53,466 nucleotides of DNA from Phycisphaerae bacterium (GCA_030615025.1 JAUXAB010000018.1:1-53466), one strand, 5' to 3'; shown: positions 8,473 through 19,296, counted from the stretch's first letter. A program made the numbers and translations. Notes: generated by a model not told the origin, from the letters alone.

Positions 8473-10004
8473 AAGAGATTATTGATGTCGAGCTAAGAAC
8501 GCGAACGGTTGATTTTAGCAAATGCAAAACAGATTTACTTGCGGTAGGTCAATTCAGCGACGCCAAAGGATTAGACAAAGTGAGCGCAGAGCTCAACAGG
8601 AAACTCGACGGTGCGATTGAGCGATTGATTAAGTTAGGCGACTTCAAGGGAAAAGATGGAACGAATGCAATTGTTTACGGCAACGCTAATATAGGCGCCA
8701 AGAGGGTTTTGCTGGTCGGCTTAGGCGAAAGGAAAAAGTCAACGCCCGATACCATTCGCAAGGCGGCAGCTAACGCGGCTAATAAGGCGGTAGCAATGAA
8801 AACAGATACCCTCAGTCTGGCGCTGCACAGGGCATTCGGGGGGCGGTTCGAGCTGGGCACGCTGGGACAGGCCATGGCTGAGGGGACATACTTCGGCAGC
8901 TACCGATATGACGAGTTTATTACCGAGAGCGAAGACGGACGATTGGACAGGCTCGGAGTTGAGGTGATAGATTCCGATTCAGCGAAAACAAAAAAGTTAA
9001 ACAAGGGTCTTTCGAGCGGGACTATTATCGGCAAAGCACAAAGTTACGCCAGGACGTTGATGAATCGGCCGGGCAATATGATAAATCCGGTTAAATTGGC
9101 GGCTGCTGCAAAAGAGATGGCTCGTGGTTCCAAGAGTTTAAGCTGTACGGTTTTTGACGAAAAACAGTTGGCTGCAAAAGGGATGAACGGGATACTGGCG
9201 GTTGGGTCCGGCTCACAAAATAAACCACGGCTAATAGTGCTGGGGTACACTCCGGCCCATCGAGTGAATTCGAAAGTACCCACGGTTGGTTTGGTTGGTA
9301 AAGCTATAACATTCGATTCCGGGGGGATAAGCATCAAGCCGGCAGTCGATATGGACCAGATGAAATTAGATAAAACGGGCGGTATTGCCGTGTTAGGGAC
9401 AATGAAAGCGGTTGCGGAGCTGGGGCTGGCGGTGAGGGTTTTCGGGATAATTCCATCGGCGGAGAATTTGCCGAGCGGGACAAGCTATCGGCCCGGTGAC
9501 ATCATTACAACTTTCAGCGGTAAAACGGTTGAGGTTCAGAATACCGACGCCGAAGGACGGATTATAATGTGCGACGGGCTTAGCTATGCCATCAAGCAAA
9601 ACTGCGACGTTATTATTGATATAGCGACGTTGACCGGTTCGTGCAGGGTTGCGCTCGGCAAATATATGGCGGGTCTTATGGGCAACGATGAGAAGCTGAT
9701 AAAACAGCTGCAAAGAGCGGCAGATGACAGCGGTGAGAAGGTCTGGCCTATGCCGAGCGGTGATGAGTATGCAGAAGAGATGAAGAGTAAGATAGCCGAC
9801 TTGAAAAATATCGGCAGCAAGTGGGGCGGCGCCTGCACGGCAGCAGCCTTTTTGAGGCAGTTTGTCGACGATAAGAAATGGGCACATCTGGATATCGCCG
9901 GTGTGGAGCTGTTTGAGAAGGCCACAGAATTCTCAGCAGAAGGCTCAAGTGGATTTGGAGTGCGGCTATTGACGAGTTATCTTATGAGTCTGGTAGGAAA
10001 GTGA
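8469..10004 (+). CDS. pepA: leucyl aminopeptidase (M17)
   Basis: The 511-residue protein has the M17 layout. A variable N-terminal domain (about 1-165) is followed by the catalytic domain with GKAITFDSGGISIKP and MKLDKTGG (Lys and Asp ligands) and the family signature NTDAEGRI, which supplies the Asp and Glu that hold two metal ions. It removes N-terminal residues, preferably Leu, from peptides in the cytoplasm, usually as a hexamer. The Lys after MKLD replaces the more common Met, a conservative oddity. Its ATG overlaps the prfB stop by 4 bases. Confidence 0.94.
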   Translation: MKEIIDVELRTRTVDFSKCKTDLLAVGQFSDAKGLDKVSAELNRKLDGAIERLIKLGDFKGKDGTNAIVYGNANIGAKRVLLVGLGERKKSTPDTIRKAAANAANKAVAMKTDTLSLALHRAFGGRFELGTLGQAMAEGTYFGSYRYDEFITESEDGRLDRLGVEVIDSDSAKTKKLNKGLSSGTIIGKAQSYARTLMNRPGNMINPVKLAAAAKEMARGSKSLSCTVFDEKQLAAKGMNGILAVGSGSQNKPRLIVLGYTPAHRVNSKVPTVGLVGKAITFDSGGISIKPAVDMDQMKLDKTGGIAVLGTMKAVAELGLAVRVFGIIPSAENLPSGTSYRPGDIITTFSGKTVEVQNTDAEGRIIMCDGLSYAIKQNCDVIIDIATLTGSCRVALGKYMAGLMGNDEKLIKQLQRAADDSGEKVWPMPSGDEYAEEMKSKIADLKNIGSKWGGACTAAAFLRQFVDDKKWAHLDIAGVELFEKATEFSAEGSSGFGVRLLTSYLMSLVGK

Positions 10005-10072
10005 GGACAGAGGACAGAAGACAGAAATCTGACATCTGATTTCTGACTTTTGGTCATAAAAAGGTCAAAGAG

Positions 10073-10651
10073 ATGAATGATAAAGGCAAAACGAGTGTAG
10101 ATATCGAAAGGATCGAGAAGGCGGTTACGGAAATACTTCTGGCGGTTGGTGAAGAAGTTGGGCGTGAGGGTCTAAAGGAAACGCCAGAGCGAGTGGCAAG
10201 GATGTATGCTGAACTGTTAGCAGGGATGCATGAAGACCCTAAAGAGCATCTTCGCAGTGTCTTTGCCGAAAACTATGACGAAATCGTTCTTCTGCGTGAC
10301 ATACCTTTTTACAGTATTTGCGAGCATCATCTGATGCCGTTTATCGGCCAGGCACATGTTGCGTACCTGCCTTCGGGAGCGATTCTCGGGATAAGCAAGC
10401 TGGCTCGAATTGTGGATTGTTTTGCTCGCCGACTTCAGGCCCAGGAAAGGCTCACATACCAGATAGCCGATTTTATAATGAACAGCTTAAAGCCACAAGG
10501 CGTTGCGGTCGTGCTGGAGGCTTCCCATAGCTGTATGACCATTCGGGGGATAAAGAAGCCCGGCTCGATGATGGTGACATCGGCAGTTCGCGGGATATTT
10601 AAGAGAGACCCGAAAAGCCGAAGCGAGGTTATGAGCCTGATGAATAAGTAG
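10073..10651 (+). CDS. folE: GTP cyclohydrolase I
   Basis: This 192-residue protein is a type I GTP cyclohydrolase, which converts GTP to 7,8-dihydroneopterin triphosphate and formate. Zinc ligands are visible in [10 protein letters not shown] (Cys and His) and in [14 protein letters not shown] (second Cys), with the substrate pocket around [16 protein letters not shown]. The product feeds folate, queuosine or tetrahydropterin synthesis. The next gene is PTPS-like, which fits the last two routes. AAAGAG lies just before the ATG. A short spacer with decayed repeat-like text separates it from pepA. Confidence 0.95.
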   Translation: MNDKGKTSVDIERIEKAVTEILLAVGEEVGREGLKETPERVARMYAELLAGMHEDPKEHLRSVFAENYDEIVLLRDIPFYSICEHHLMPFIGQAHVAYLPSGAILGISKLARIVDCFARRLQAQERLTYQIADFIMNSLKPQGVAVVLEASHSCMTIRGIKKPGSMMVTSAVRGIFKRDPKSRSEVMSLMNK

Positions 10652-10665
10652 GAATTAACCGCAGA

Positions 10666-10735
10666 GCCCCGTTAGAAATTTTACAATGGGCAATCCCGAT
10701 ACATCGGGACAAAAAGGGAAGATTTCTAACGGGGC
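10666..10735. repeat. nested palindrome flanked by 5-bp direct repeats (MITE-like)
   Basis: The arms gccccgttagaaat (10666-10679) and atttctaacggggc (10722-10735) are perfect 14-bp inverted repeats. Inside is a second hairpin, tcccgat-ac-atcggga (10694-10709). The bases cagag flank the element on both sides (10662-10666 and 10735-10739). Removing it restores the usual accgcagagaacgcgg repeat text, so it looks like an insertion into a pre-existing repeat. It could also act as a folE terminator, but there is no T-tract. Confidence 0.7.
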
Positions 10736-10770
10736 AGAGAACGCGGAGGCCGCAGAGAAAGAAAATAGAT
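10735..10770. repeat. copy of dispersed cagag repeat
   Basis: The text cagagaacgcggaggccgca followed by gagaaag matches the interspersed repeat at 6076 and 8381. It is the right half of the copy interrupted by the nested palindrome. Confidence 0.5.
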
Positions 10771-10816
10771 AAAATTCGAATTTCGAATTTAGCAAATGGG
10801 CAGACGGTTTTGAATT

Positions 10817-11626
10817 ATGCATAAAGCGGGGAGGCAGGTACGGTTTTCGATTAATCCTTTTTTGGCGAAGGACGAAGTGGGCTTTAATTCATTTGCGTCC
10901 CAGCCAGCAGGTGAAGGGCTGTCAATATTTTTCGAATTGTCCGTGGAGGTGGCTGGTGAGGTTGAGCCGGCCACGGGATTTGTTGTTAATGTGCTTGATA
11001 TCGATAAGAATGTTCGGGAATTTGTGGTGCCGATTTTTGCCGAGCGAATAAGAGAAAACTATCGGCAGGGCAAACATGTCGGGCTTTTCGAGATAGCTGA
11101 ACTTTTGAAATCGAGCTGGGGACAATTGGCTGATAAATTTGGAGCGGCGAAGATAAGCCAATTGAGTTTGAGCCTGAATCCTTTCAGGAGGGTAAAAATA
11201 AACTCGAAGGATTACAAGATGATTTATTTTAGCGAGAAATTTGAATTTGCGGCGACACACAAGCTCTGGAACGATGAATTTTCTGACGAGCGCAACTTCA
11301 AGGTTTTCGGCAAGTGCGCAAACCCTACCGGTCACGGGCACAACTATGTTGTTGAGGTTACGATAAAGGCACCGGAAGGCGAGGATGGCTTGTGCATTGG
11401 GGACTTTGAAAGAATAGTGGATGACGAGCTTATAAAAGTGGTGGACCATAGGAACTTAAATTTGGACGTTGCTGAGTTTGGCAAGACTAACCCCACTGTT
11501 GAAAATATTGCGGTTTTTGCGTGGAACAAACTGGCGGGCAAATTCGGTGAGGTCCGGCAAAATGCCGGACTGCACTGTGTTACCGTCTGGGAAACCGATA
11601 AGACATACTGCTCATATTACGGGTAA
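10817..11626 (+). CDS. two-part 6-pyruvoyl-tetrahydropterin synthase (QueD/PTPS)-like protein
   Basis: The C-terminal half (about 138-269) is a full PTPS domain: EFAATHKL (first zinc His), FGKCANPTGHGHNY (catalytic Cys and HGH zinc ligands), VDHRNLNLD, then PTVENIAVFAWNKL and VWETDKT. Spacing and wording resemble the eukaryotic tetrahydrobiopterin enzyme as much as QueD. The N-terminal half (about 8-125) looks like a degenerate PTPS fold (VEVAGEVEPATGFVVNV) that lacks Cys and HGH, so it is probably structural. At 269 residues it is about twice a single-domain enzyme. It follows folE, which supplies the substrate. Whether the product is a biopterin-like cofactor or carboxytetrahydropterin cannot be read from this. 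No ribosome binding site is obvious before the ATG. Confidence 0.85.
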   Translation: MHKAGRQVRFSINPFLAKDEVGFNSFASQPAGEGLSIFFELSVEVAGEVEPATGFVVNVLDIDKNVREFVVPIFAERIRENYRQGKHVGLFEIAELLKSSWGQLADKFGAAKISQLSLSLNPFRRVKINSKDYKMIYFSEKFEFAATHKLWNDEFSDERNFKVFGKCANPTGHGHNYVVEVTIKAPEGEDGLCIGDFERIVDDELIKVVDHRNLNLDVAEFGKTNPTVENIAVFAWNKLAGKFGEVRQNAGLHCVTVWETDKTYCSYYG

Positions 11627-11644
11627 AGTGATGGCGGGTAGAGG

Positions 11645-13219
11645 ATGGCTGACAGAGGCCAGGTGACAAAAAATAAGCTGTCCGGGGGGATATTGTTATT
11701 CACGGCGTCATTTCTCTTATACAGCCTGGCAAGCCCCGGTAATCTACCAGGCAACACGGAGATTCACTGGTCAATCGCGAGACAGATAATCCGCGGCAGG
11801 GGAATATCCCTTGAAGAGGCGTGCGAAACACGCAATTATGCTGTGGGCATTGACGGCAGGCGTTATTCGTTTTTTGGGATTGGCCAATCGATATGTATGC
11901 TTGACCTTGCAGCAATGGGTTTAGCGATGGAAAAGGTCGGGAGGGTCAATGCAAGAACGGCTGACCTGGCAGCACAATTTCTTGCGAGTGTAATTTCGTT
12001 TCCGGTGATAGGAGCAGCGCTTGTGTGGTTATTTTACAGGCTGGTGCTTTCTTTGGGTTATAACAAGAAGGTTGCGATTTTTTCATCGGCGGTACTTGCT
12101 TTTGCCACGATGAATTTTCACTATTCGGTAAATACTCAGGAACAAACGCAGGTAGCACTGCTATTGGTCTTGGCAATATTGTTGATGGTCAGGTATCATC
12201 GGCGGAGGCGTTTTGTTGACGCGTGGCTTTTTTGCGTTGCGCTTGGGATGTGCCTGATATTCAGACTGGCTTCTGCGGTGATGGTTTTCCCTATATATGT
12301 GGTTGCAGCGGTGAGTGATGTTTTTGGTCCATATAAAAAGGATTTGTCGAAGACAATTGGAAAGTGGCTGCTCGCAGGGGTTCTGGGGACGGGTGGATTT
12401 ATAGTTGCGTGCGGCTGGTATAATTATGCGCGTTTTGGTAGTATTTTTGAAATCGGTTATCCGCTTGCGATGGCCACAGGCCTCGGTGGTCGTAAGATGT
12501 TTGAAAGCGCGCTGCTGCCAACGTTGGCTGCGATGCTTTTCAGTCCCGGAAAGAGCATATTTTTGTATAATCCTGTTCTTTTACTGCTTCCGGTTTGTAT
12601 CTGGTCTTTTTATCGCAGGCACGCGGTTGTGGCTGTGGCTATAAGTAGTGCTGTAATTGTCAACTTTGTACTTTACGGTTTTTATACAGCCTGGGCGGGC
12701 GATTATGCCTGGTCAATCAGATACCAAGCGGCGGTGCTGCCATTTTTGATTTTACCGCTGGTGGAATTGTTTAACAGGTCGTTAAAGAACCTGGCAAAAA
12801 CAATGATAATATCAATAATAGCTGTGAGCTGTGTGATACAGGTGGCATCAGTGGTATACAATTTCAATCTTGAGTTTGTGCAAAATCCCAATCATCACCT
12901 GATTCCTGATGATTATGTCTGGGAGTGGTCTCAATCGCATTTGGTCAAGCGATTCAGTAATATATGGGCGCATTTAACCGATAGGCGAGATTTTAGTTCT
13001 GCTGCTGTGACAGAAGAAGAGCCATTGCTGCTTAAGCAAACTCACAGTGAAGAGTCGGTAAGAAAGGCATACTGTGTAAATTTCTTTCCCTTTAAGGCCA
13101 AGGTTATGCTGCCTGCCGGGAAGCTATTTTATCCATTATTGTGCATTTGGGTTGTTTTGTTGGCGGGTTTTTGTGTGGCGGCATTCAGATTGTTTCGATT
13201 TTATATAAGACAAAAATGA
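11645..13219 (+). CDS. polytopic membrane protein, GT-C glycosyltransferase-like
   Basis: This is a 524-residue protein with about ten to twelve hydrophobic helices spread over the chain. An early periplasmic loop (about 28-80) contains NLPGNTEIHWSIARQIIRGRG. Large polytopic proteins with an acidic first loop are typical of lipid-linked-sugar glycosyltransferases (ArnT/PMT-like), but I see no clear Asp/Glu pair that proves it. The late segment around NPNHHLIPDDYVWEWSQSHL resembles loops in uncharacterised bacterial membrane proteins. It precedes the sugar-nucleotide genes on the same strand, consistent with envelope glycan work. Family assignment is tentative. An alternative ATG is at 11630. 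Confidence 0.6.
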   Translation: MADRGQVTKNKLSGGILLFTASFLLYSLASPGNLPGNTEIHWSIARQIIRGRGISLEEACETRNYAVGIDGRRYSFFGIGQSICMLDLAAMGLAMEKVGRVNARTADLAAQFLASVISFPVIGAALVWLFYRLVLSLGYNKKVAIFSSAVLAFATMNFHYSVNTQEQTQVALLLVLAILLMVRYHRRRRFVDAWLFCVALGMCLIFRLASAVMVFPIYVVAAVSDVFGPYKKDLSKTIGKWLLAGVLGTGGFIVACGWYNYARFGSIFEIGYPLAMATGLGGRKMFESALLPTLAAMLFSPGKSIFLYNPVLLLLPVCIWSFYRRHAVVAVAISSAVIVNFVLYGFYTAWAGDYAWSIRYQAAVLPFLILPLVELFNRSLKNLAKTMIISIIAVSCVIQVASVVYNFNLEFVQNPNHHLIPDDYVWEWSQSHLVKRFSNIWAHLTDRRDFSSAAVTEEEPLLLKQTHSEESVRKAYCVNFFPFKAKVMLPAGKLFYPLLCIWVVLLAGFCVAAFRLFRFYIRQK

Positions 13220-13293
13220 GAAATTAAGCATTGATAATTGATTAGTAGATATTATTCTTTCCGCATTAGAAGGTTTTTTTCTATAGGTTTTAT

Positions 13294-14274
13294 ATGAGAG
13301 CATTGGTTACGGGCGGGGCGGGATTTATAGGTTCGCATCTGGCGGAGCGGCTGCTGAAAGATGGTAATAAGGTAGCCGTTGTTGATAACCTCAGTACCGG
13401 CAGTTTAAAAAACATTGAAAATTTCAAAAACAAGCCCGGTTTTGATTTTGTTGAGGGTGACATCCTCAACGCTGAGCTGATGGACGCCCTGGTGGAACGG
13501 AGCGAGGCGGTCTTTCATTTAGCTGCGGCTGTGGGTGTCAAGCTGATAGCCGAGAAGCCTGTCCACACGATAGAGACCAATATCGGCGGCACTGAGGTGG
13601 TATTAGATGCCGGCAATAAGTTCAATAAAAAAATCTTTATTGCTTCAAGCAGCGAAATCTACGGCAAAAGCGAAGCAGTTCCCTTCCGCGAAGATGACGA
13701 TATTGTGTTAGGCAGCACAAGATTTCCCCGCTGGTCCTACGCCTGCAGTAAGGCGATAGATGAATTCCTGGCTCTGGCGTTTTATCAACAGCACGGTCTG
13801 AGCGTGGTGGTCGGCAGGTTCTTTAACACGATTGGGCCAAGGCAGACAGGCCAATACGGAATGGTGGTGCCTCGATTCGTTCAATGGGCGTTAAGGGGTG
13901 AGCCGGTTTCGATATACGGCAGCGGTCAACAAAGGAGATGCTTTTGTTATGTTGGGGACGTTGTCGATGCGGTTATCGGCTTGATGGATTGCGAGCAGGC
14001 AGCAGGGGGCGTATATAACATCGGCTCGGCTGAAGAGATTACTATCGAGGCACTTGCTGATAAAATTATCGAAATGACTAGCAGTAAAAGCAAAAAAGAA
14101 TTTGTTCCCTATAACATAGCCTACGGGAGGCCCATGGAGGATATGATGCGACGGGCGCCAAGTCTGGAGCGAATCAAAAAGACGATCGGCTGGGAGCCCA
14201 AAACAAGCTTGAACAAGACGCTGCAAGTGATTATCGAGAGCGAAAAACTTAAAATGAAAAACATAAAACGATAG
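13294..14274 (+). CDS. NAD-dependent nucleotide-sugar epimerase/dehydratase
   Basis: This is an extended SDR of 326 residues with the NAD motif GGAGFIG (7-13), a Ser-rich catalytic strand (IASSSEIYG) and the Tyr149-x3-Lys153 pair in WSYACSK. GRFFNTIGPRQTGQYGMVVP is the typical substrate-binding segment of UDP-sugar epimerases and UDP-glucuronate decarboxylases. The exact reaction (4-epimerase, decarboxylase or dehydratase) cannot be fixed. It opens the sugar-nucleotide block before gmd. Bases 13931-14023 recur as a decayed fragment at 24777-24869. Confidence 0.88.
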   Translation: MRALVTGGAGFIGSHLAERLLKDGNKVAVVDNLSTGSLKNIENFKNKPGFDFVEGDILNAELMDALVERSEAVFHLAAAVGVKLIAEKPVHTIETNIGGTEVVLDAGNKFNKKIFIASSSEIYGKSEAVPFREDDDIVLGSTRFPRWSYACSKAIDEFLALAFYQQHGLSVVVGRFFNTIGPRQTGQYGMVVPRFVQWALRGEPVSIYGSGQQRRCFCYVGDVVDAVIGLMDCEQAAGGVYNIGSAEEITIEALADKIIEMTSSKSKKEFVPYNIAYGRPMEDMMRRAPSLERIKKTIGWEPKTSLNKTLQVIIESEKLKMKNIKR

Positions 14275-14299
14275 TGCAAAATTCAAAAGTTGAGTTAAG

Positions 14300-14360
14300 A
14301 TTGCTTCGTTCCGTCCAAGGGCCGGACTTTCAGCGCTATGCTCCTCGCAATGACAGACGG
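14300..14360. repeat. interspersed repeat (attgcttcg ... cctcgcaatgaca type)
   Basis: This sits between the epimerase and gmd. It begins attgcttcg, carries ccggactttcagcgctatg in the middle, and ends ctcctcgcaatgacagacgg. The attgc/gcaat ends are complementary. The motif cggactttcag also occurs at 6133-6143. Confidence 0.5.
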
Positions 14361-14432
14361 CCTCATAGCAGAATGACATGATGGCGAAGAAAGATATTTT
14401 AGAATAACTGTTTGTTGAAAAGGTGGGACATT

Positions 14433-16402
<1,970 letters not shown>

Positions 16403-16439
16403 CGTGAAAATCGGTCAGTTTTAGTAAGGAAATATAAAC

Positions 16440-17468
16440 ATGGACAAAGATACTTTAAATGTTGGAGTTGTTGGGGCCGGTTATTGGGGTAAGAATGTTG
16501 TCCGCAATTTTGCCACTGCTAAAAGATGTAATTTGAAATACGTGTGCGACCTGGATGAGAAATTGTTAGCTGTCCAAAAAAAGCAATTTCCTTTTATTGA
16601 GACCTCAACCAAGCTGGAGAAGATTCTGGGTGATAATGAAGTTGATGCGGTGGTAATTGCTACCGACGTTCCGACCCACTTTGGAATTGCGCAAAAGTCT
16701 TTAGGGGCCGACAAGCATACCTATGTTGAGAAGCCGTTGACCTTGAAGTCCGGTGACGCCAGGGTGTTGATTGAGCTTGCGAAAGAAAAGGGGCTGAAAT
16801 TGATGGTAGGTCATTTGCTGGAGTATCATCCGGCGGTGGATTATCTTAAGGAAACGATAGACAAGGGCAAGATTGGTCAGCCTTACTATATGTATACTCA
16901 GCGGGTCAATTTAGGTGTTGTTCGTCAAAATGAGAACGCGTGGTGGTCGCTGGCACCGCATGATATTTCCGTTGTCTGCTATCTGCTTGGCTCCGAGCCT
17001 GTATCGGTGGCGGTACATGGACAGTGCTATCTGCAGAAGGATATTGAAGACGTGGTCTTTGCCACGATTAAATTTGCGGACGGGAAAACAGCAAATATTC
17101 ACTGCAGTTGGCTTGACCCACACAAAATCAGGAAGATGACGGTGGTTGGCTCCGAGAAGATGGTAACGTTTGACGATATGGAAGCCACGGAAAAAATTCG
17201 GATGTACGACAAAGGTGCAGCGATAAAACATGATATAACTACATCATACGCGGACATAATATCGCTGCGATTCGGCGATATAGTTATTCCGAAGGTTGCA
17301 GCGACAGAGCCGCTTGCGTTGGAATGCAAACACTTTATAGATTGCGTGCTTGATGACAAACCAATACGCAGTGACGGTATTGACGGCTTGCGTATTGTTC
17401 AGGTTCTGGAGGCGGGCCAGAAGTCGTTAAAGAACAATGGTGAGCCCATTAATCCTGGGGATTTTTAA
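16440..17468 (+). CDS. Gfo/Idh/MocA sugar-nucleotide 3-dehydrogenase (WlbA/WbpB-like)
   Basis: The 342-residue oxidoreductase has the Rossmann motif GVVGAGYWGKN at the N-terminus and the family's EKP motif in YVEKPLTLKSGDARVL. A single Gfo/Idh/MocA member could act on many sugars. Its position directly before an acetyltransferase and a DegT aminotransferase is the classical arrangement for oxidation of the 3-position of UDP-GlcNAc-uronate in the Wlb/Wbp pathway. The upstream UDP-GlcNAc 6-dehydrogenase of that pathway is not in the window. It ends in TAATG overlapping the next start. Confidence 0.85.
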   Translation: MDKDTLNVGVVGAGYWGKNVVRNFATAKRCNLKYVCDLDEKLLAVQKKQFPFIETSTKLEKILGDNEVDAVVIATDVPTHFGIAQKSLGADKHTYVEKPLTLKSGDARVLIELAKEKGLKLMVGHLLEYHPAVDYLKETIDKGKIGQPYYMYTQRVNLGVVRQNENAWWSLAPHDISVVCYLLGSEPVSVAVHGQCYLQKDIEDVVFATIKFADGKTANIHCSWLDPHKIRKMTVVGSEKMVTFDDMEATEKIRMYDKGAAIKHDITTSYADIISLRFGDIVIPKVAATEPLALECKHFIDCVLDDKPIRSDGIDGLRIVQVLEAGQKSLKNNGEPINPGDF

Positions 17469-18130
17469 TGAGCCGAAAGAAAAACTATTTTGTGCACGAG
17501 TCGGCGTATGTTGACGAGCCGTGCGAAATCGGCAAGGGGACGAAGATATGGCATTTTTCACACATAATGAAGGGCGCCAAGATTGGTGAGAGCTGTATAT
17601 TCGGCCAGAATGTAAATGTTGCCGGCGGTGTGGTTATCGGCAACAACGTCAAGGTTCAAAATAATGTTTCGATTTACACGGGTACGATTATTGAGGATGA
17701 CGTTTTTCTTGGGCCCAGTTGTGTTTTGACAAATGTTGCAAATCCTCGGTCGCAGATAGTGCGTCATAATCTTTATGAGAAGACGGTCTTTCGTCGTGGA
17801 GCAACTGTTGGAGCGAACGCAACTGTTGTCTGCGGGATTGAAGTTGGTCGGTATTCGTTTGTTGCCGCCGGTGCGGTGGTGACAAAGGATGTTCCGGATT
17901 ATGCTTTGATGACGGGTGTTCCGGCGAAGCGGGCCGGCTGGATAAGCCGACACGGTATTCCGCTGCCGCAGGCGGATGCTGAGGGTATTATGATTTGTCC
18001 GGAGAGCGGGTATCGTTATAAAGAAGTTGAGCCGGGGGTGGTGAGGTGTCTGGATTTGGATGAAGATGCACCGCTGCCGCCGGATAAAGCCGTTGGCAGA
18101 GTTTCGTACAATGAGCTTAAGAAAAAATAA
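17468..18130 (+). CDS. left-handed beta-helix N-acetyltransferase (WlbB/WbpD-like)
   Basis: This 220-residue protein consists largely of hexapeptide repeats (IGKGTKIWHF, IGESCIFGQNVNV, IGNNVKVQNNV) with the trimeric acyltransferase fold. The WlbB/WbpD hallmarks FVHESAYVD, IWHFSHI and the ending KTVFRRGATVGANATVVCG plus GVPAKRAGW are present. The family acetylates the 3-amino group of UDP-3-amino-GlcNAc-uronate with acetyl-CoA. About 40 C-terminal residues (from CPESGYRY) extend beyond the helix. It is coupled to the dehydrogenase by a one-base overlap and is 33 bases before the aminotransferase. Confidence 0.88.
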   Translation: MSRKKNYFVHESAYVDEPCEIGKGTKIWHFSHIMKGAKIGESCIFGQNVNVAGGVVIGNNVKVQNNVSIYTGTIIEDDVFLGPSCVLTNVANPRSQIVRHNLYEKTVFRRGATVGANATVVCGIEVGRYSFVAAGAVVTKDVPDYALMTGVPAKRAGWISRHGIPLPQADAEGIMICPESGYRYKEVEPGVVRCLDLDEDAPLPPDKAVGRVSYNELKKK

Positions 18131-18163
18131 ACAACCCTCTTTACACAAATCAGGAGAACAAAT

Positions 18164-19267
18164 ATGCAGGTGTCTCTATTGGATTTGAAAGCACAGTACG
18201 CGACCATAAAAGATGAGGTTTTAGCGGCGGTTTCGGAAGTGCTCGAATCGCAGCGCTGCATCGGAGGTCCGAAAGTGGCTGAGCTGGAGGAGAAAATAGC
18301 GGCGATAAGCGACAGCAGGTTCGCGGTCGGTGTCTCCAGCGGTACGGATGCGATTTTGAGCTGCTTGATGAGTCTGGATATCAGCACAGGAGACGAGGTC
18401 ATTACCACGCCGTTTACGTTTTTCGCTACGGTCGGTTGTATTGCCCGCATCGGTGCAAAGCCGGTATTCGTGGATATCGAGCCCAAGACATTTAATATCA
18501 ATCCGGAGTTTATTGAGCCAGCGGTTACGGAAAAGACCAAGGCGATTATGCCGGTCCATTTGTTCGGGCAGATGGCTGATATGGACCCGATTATGGAAGT
18601 TGCGAATAAATATAATCTCGCGGTTATTGAGGACGCGGCGCAGTCGATTACGAGTATGTATAAGGGCAGGAAGGCAGGCAGTATCGGGACGGCGGGCTGT
18701 TTTAGCTTTTTTCCCAGCAAGAACTTAGGCGGCATTGGTGACGGTGGTATGATTGTTACTAACGATGAGCAGCTATACAACCGAATGAAAATAATGAGAA
18801 ACCACGGCGCCAATCCCAAATATTATCATAAATTCGTTGGCGGGAACTTTCGCCTCGACCCGATTCAAGCGGCGGCACTTTTGGTGAAGCTGCCGCATCT
18901 GGATGAGTGGTCGGAAGGGCGACGTCGGAACGCGGCCTATTACGATAAAAAATTTGCGGGGACATTCGTCCAAACGCCTTACGTCAGTTCTGAGTGCGTG
19001 ACGATTTATAACCAGTATTGTGTTCGCGTTCCGAGGCGGGACGAGATTGTGGCACATTTGAAAGAGAAGAATATCGGCTGTGCGATATATTATCCTGTGC
19101 CGATACACCTGCAAGAGTGTTTCAGTTATCTGGGTTATAAAGAGGGGGATTTGCCGGAAGCAGAAAAGGCAGCAAAGGAAGTTATAGCGCTGCCGATTTA
19201 TCCGGAGCTGACCGATGAGATGAAGGACTACGTGGCTGATGCGATTCTGGAGGTCGAGAACATCTAA
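18164..19267 (+). CDS. DegT/DnrJ/EryC1 aminotransferase (WlbC/WbpE-like)
   Basis: This is a PLP-dependent sugar aminotransferase of 367 residues. SSGTDAILSCLMSL binds PLP phosphate, VIEDAAQS supplies the Asp under the pyridine ring, and the Schiff-base Lys is in CFSFFPSKNLGGIGDGG. In the Wlb/Wbp route this enzyme transfers an amino group, from glutamate, to the 3-keto uronate sugar. The trio with the two upstream genes argues for that substrate over the dTDP-sugars used by other family members. A GGAG site precedes the ATG. Confidence 0.92.
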   Translation: MQVSLLDLKAQYATIKDEVLAAVSEVLESQRCIGGPKVAELEEKIAAISDSRFAVGVSSGTDAILSCLMSLDISTGDEVITTPFTFFATVGCIARIGAKPVFVDIEPKTFNINPEFIEPAVTEKTKAIMPVHLFGQMADMDPIMEVANKYNLAVIEDAAQSITSMYKGRKAGSIGTAGCFSFFPSKNLGGIGDGGMIVTNDEQLYNRMKIMRNHGANPKYYHKFVGGNFRLDPIQAAALLVKLPHLDEWSEGRRRNAAYYDKKFAGTFVQTPYVSSECVTIYNQYCVRVPRRDEIVAHLKEKNIGCAIYYPVPIHLQECFSYLGYKEGDLPEAEKAAKEVIALPIYPELTDEMKDYVADAILEVENI

Positions 19268-19296
19268 TGAAACCAAAATCTGACACCAGAGGATTT

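Noticed and set aside
10666..10735. Nested palindrome as the folE terminator
   Set aside because: There is no T-tract after the stem, and the flanking 5-bp duplication fits an inserted element better. A secondary terminator role remains possible.
8373..10770. cagag-type repeats as a possible CRISPR array
   Set aside because: Copies are few, irregularly spaced, variable in sequence and partly inside genes. There are no regular spacers and no cas genes in the window.
14412..14432. Upstream TTG start for gmd
   Set aside because: The ATG at 14433 has an AGGTGG site and gives the family's usual N-terminus ([14 protein letters not shown]).
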